Shown here piece after piece: positions 5,763-5,797 of a stretch of 5,797 nucleotides of DNA. The position numbers were made by a program, and so were the translations under genes. Each line of letters starts with the position of its first letter. The stretch's first letter is position 1. This DNA comes from an uncultured beta proteobacterium (GTDB taxonomy: Bacteria; Pseudomonadota; Gammaproteobacteria; Burkholderiales; Burkholderiaceae_C), in the NCBI GenBank assembly GCA_903928325.1, contig CAIYQF010000300.1, forward strand, positions 1 to 5,797, in the 5' to 3' direction. A model generated the notes under the pieces. That model made no database searches. It saw only the letters and a list, made by a program, of their open reading frames with translations, and was not told the origin of the DNA.

Positions 5763-5797
5763 ATGTCTTACGCAGCCCCCGGCGCCGCCGGCGCCAA
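5763..5797 (+). CDS. Probable NAD-dependent aldehyde dehydrogenase (ExaC/AcoD-like), N-terminal fragment
   Basis: Only 11 complete codons are visible, MSYAAPGAAGA, before the window ends. This fits the remembered opening pattern MxYAxPGxxGA of acetaldehyde-type aldehyde dehydrogenases, which oxidise acetaldehyde and similar short aldehydes to acids with NAD+. The ATG has a strong RBS and a candidate sigma-54 promoter upstream, and an AcoR-type regulator is divergent. Acetaldehyde is a product of acetoin cleavage and of ethanol oxidation, so the context fits. No catalytic residue is visible, so the product call rests on a short N-terminal signature plus context. Another Ala/Gly-rich N-terminus cannot be excluded. 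Confidence 0.6.
   Translation, partial: MSYAAPGAAGA

Noticed and set aside
5468..5764. Minus-strand open frame (98 codons) filling the divergent intergenic region
   Set aside because: It would cover the promoter, IHF-like site and RBS of the dehydrogenase gene. Its start overlaps the dehydrogenase start codon, no RBS is apparent and the protein has no recognisable feature.
1..5797. Mobile elements, CRISPR arrays, tRNA or rRNA genes
   Set aside because: I saw no transposase or integrase motifs, no regularly spaced repeats, and no tRNA- or rRNA-like stretch on either strand.

Overview
The window is GC-rich chromosomal DNA with proteobacterial gene content. The ParC protein has the betaproteobacterial form, with AKPVKSARVV, GSRDGDGAAAMRYTEARL and a TNPKxKAGKK insertion as remembered from Neisseria-type ParC. 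Together with the style of the other genes this points to Burkholderiales, probably the Comamonadaceae (Rhodoferax/Polaromonas/Acidovorax-like). That placement is an inference from remembered sequences, not from a search.

Layout: (1) Positions 1-2322 (+) hold most of parC (topoisomerase IV subunit A), cut at the 5' edge. (2) After 9 bp, 2332-3510 (+) encodes a complete FAD-dependent aromatic-hydroxylase-type monooxygenase, probably cotranscribed with parC. (3) Only 6 bp later, and convergent, 5448-3517 (-) encodes a complete AcoR-type sigma-54-dependent activator (N-terminal AcoR region, GAF, probable PAS, AAA+ with GAFTGA, Fis-type HTH) that starts at TTG. A candidate intrinsic terminator for the plus-strand genes lies inside the last codons of this regulator. 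(4) Positions 5449-5762 form a 314-bp divergent regulatory region. (5) Positions 5763-5797 (+) hold the first 11 complete codons of a divergent gene. Its N-terminus fits the acetaldehyde-type (ExaC/AcoD-like) NAD-dependent aldehyde dehydrogenases.

The main biological story is the right half. The divergent region has the parts expected of an enhancer-dependent promoter in the expected order: a cluster of GACTG half-sites about 110-200 bp upstream of the predicted start, a near-consensus IHF site, a -24/-12 element (TGGCACG-N4-TTGAT), a short leader hairpin and a strong ribosome binding site. The simplest model is that the regulator senses a small molecule (acetoin-, alcohol- or aldehyde-like) through its GAF domain and activates the dehydrogenase gene through sigma-54. 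The -12 box reads GA instead of the usual GC, which is the main weakness of the model. I found no mobile element, CRISPR array, tRNA or rRNA. Nothing here is clearly an undescribed system; the most unusual points are regulatory details and a Gln at the quinolone-determining Ser position of ParC.
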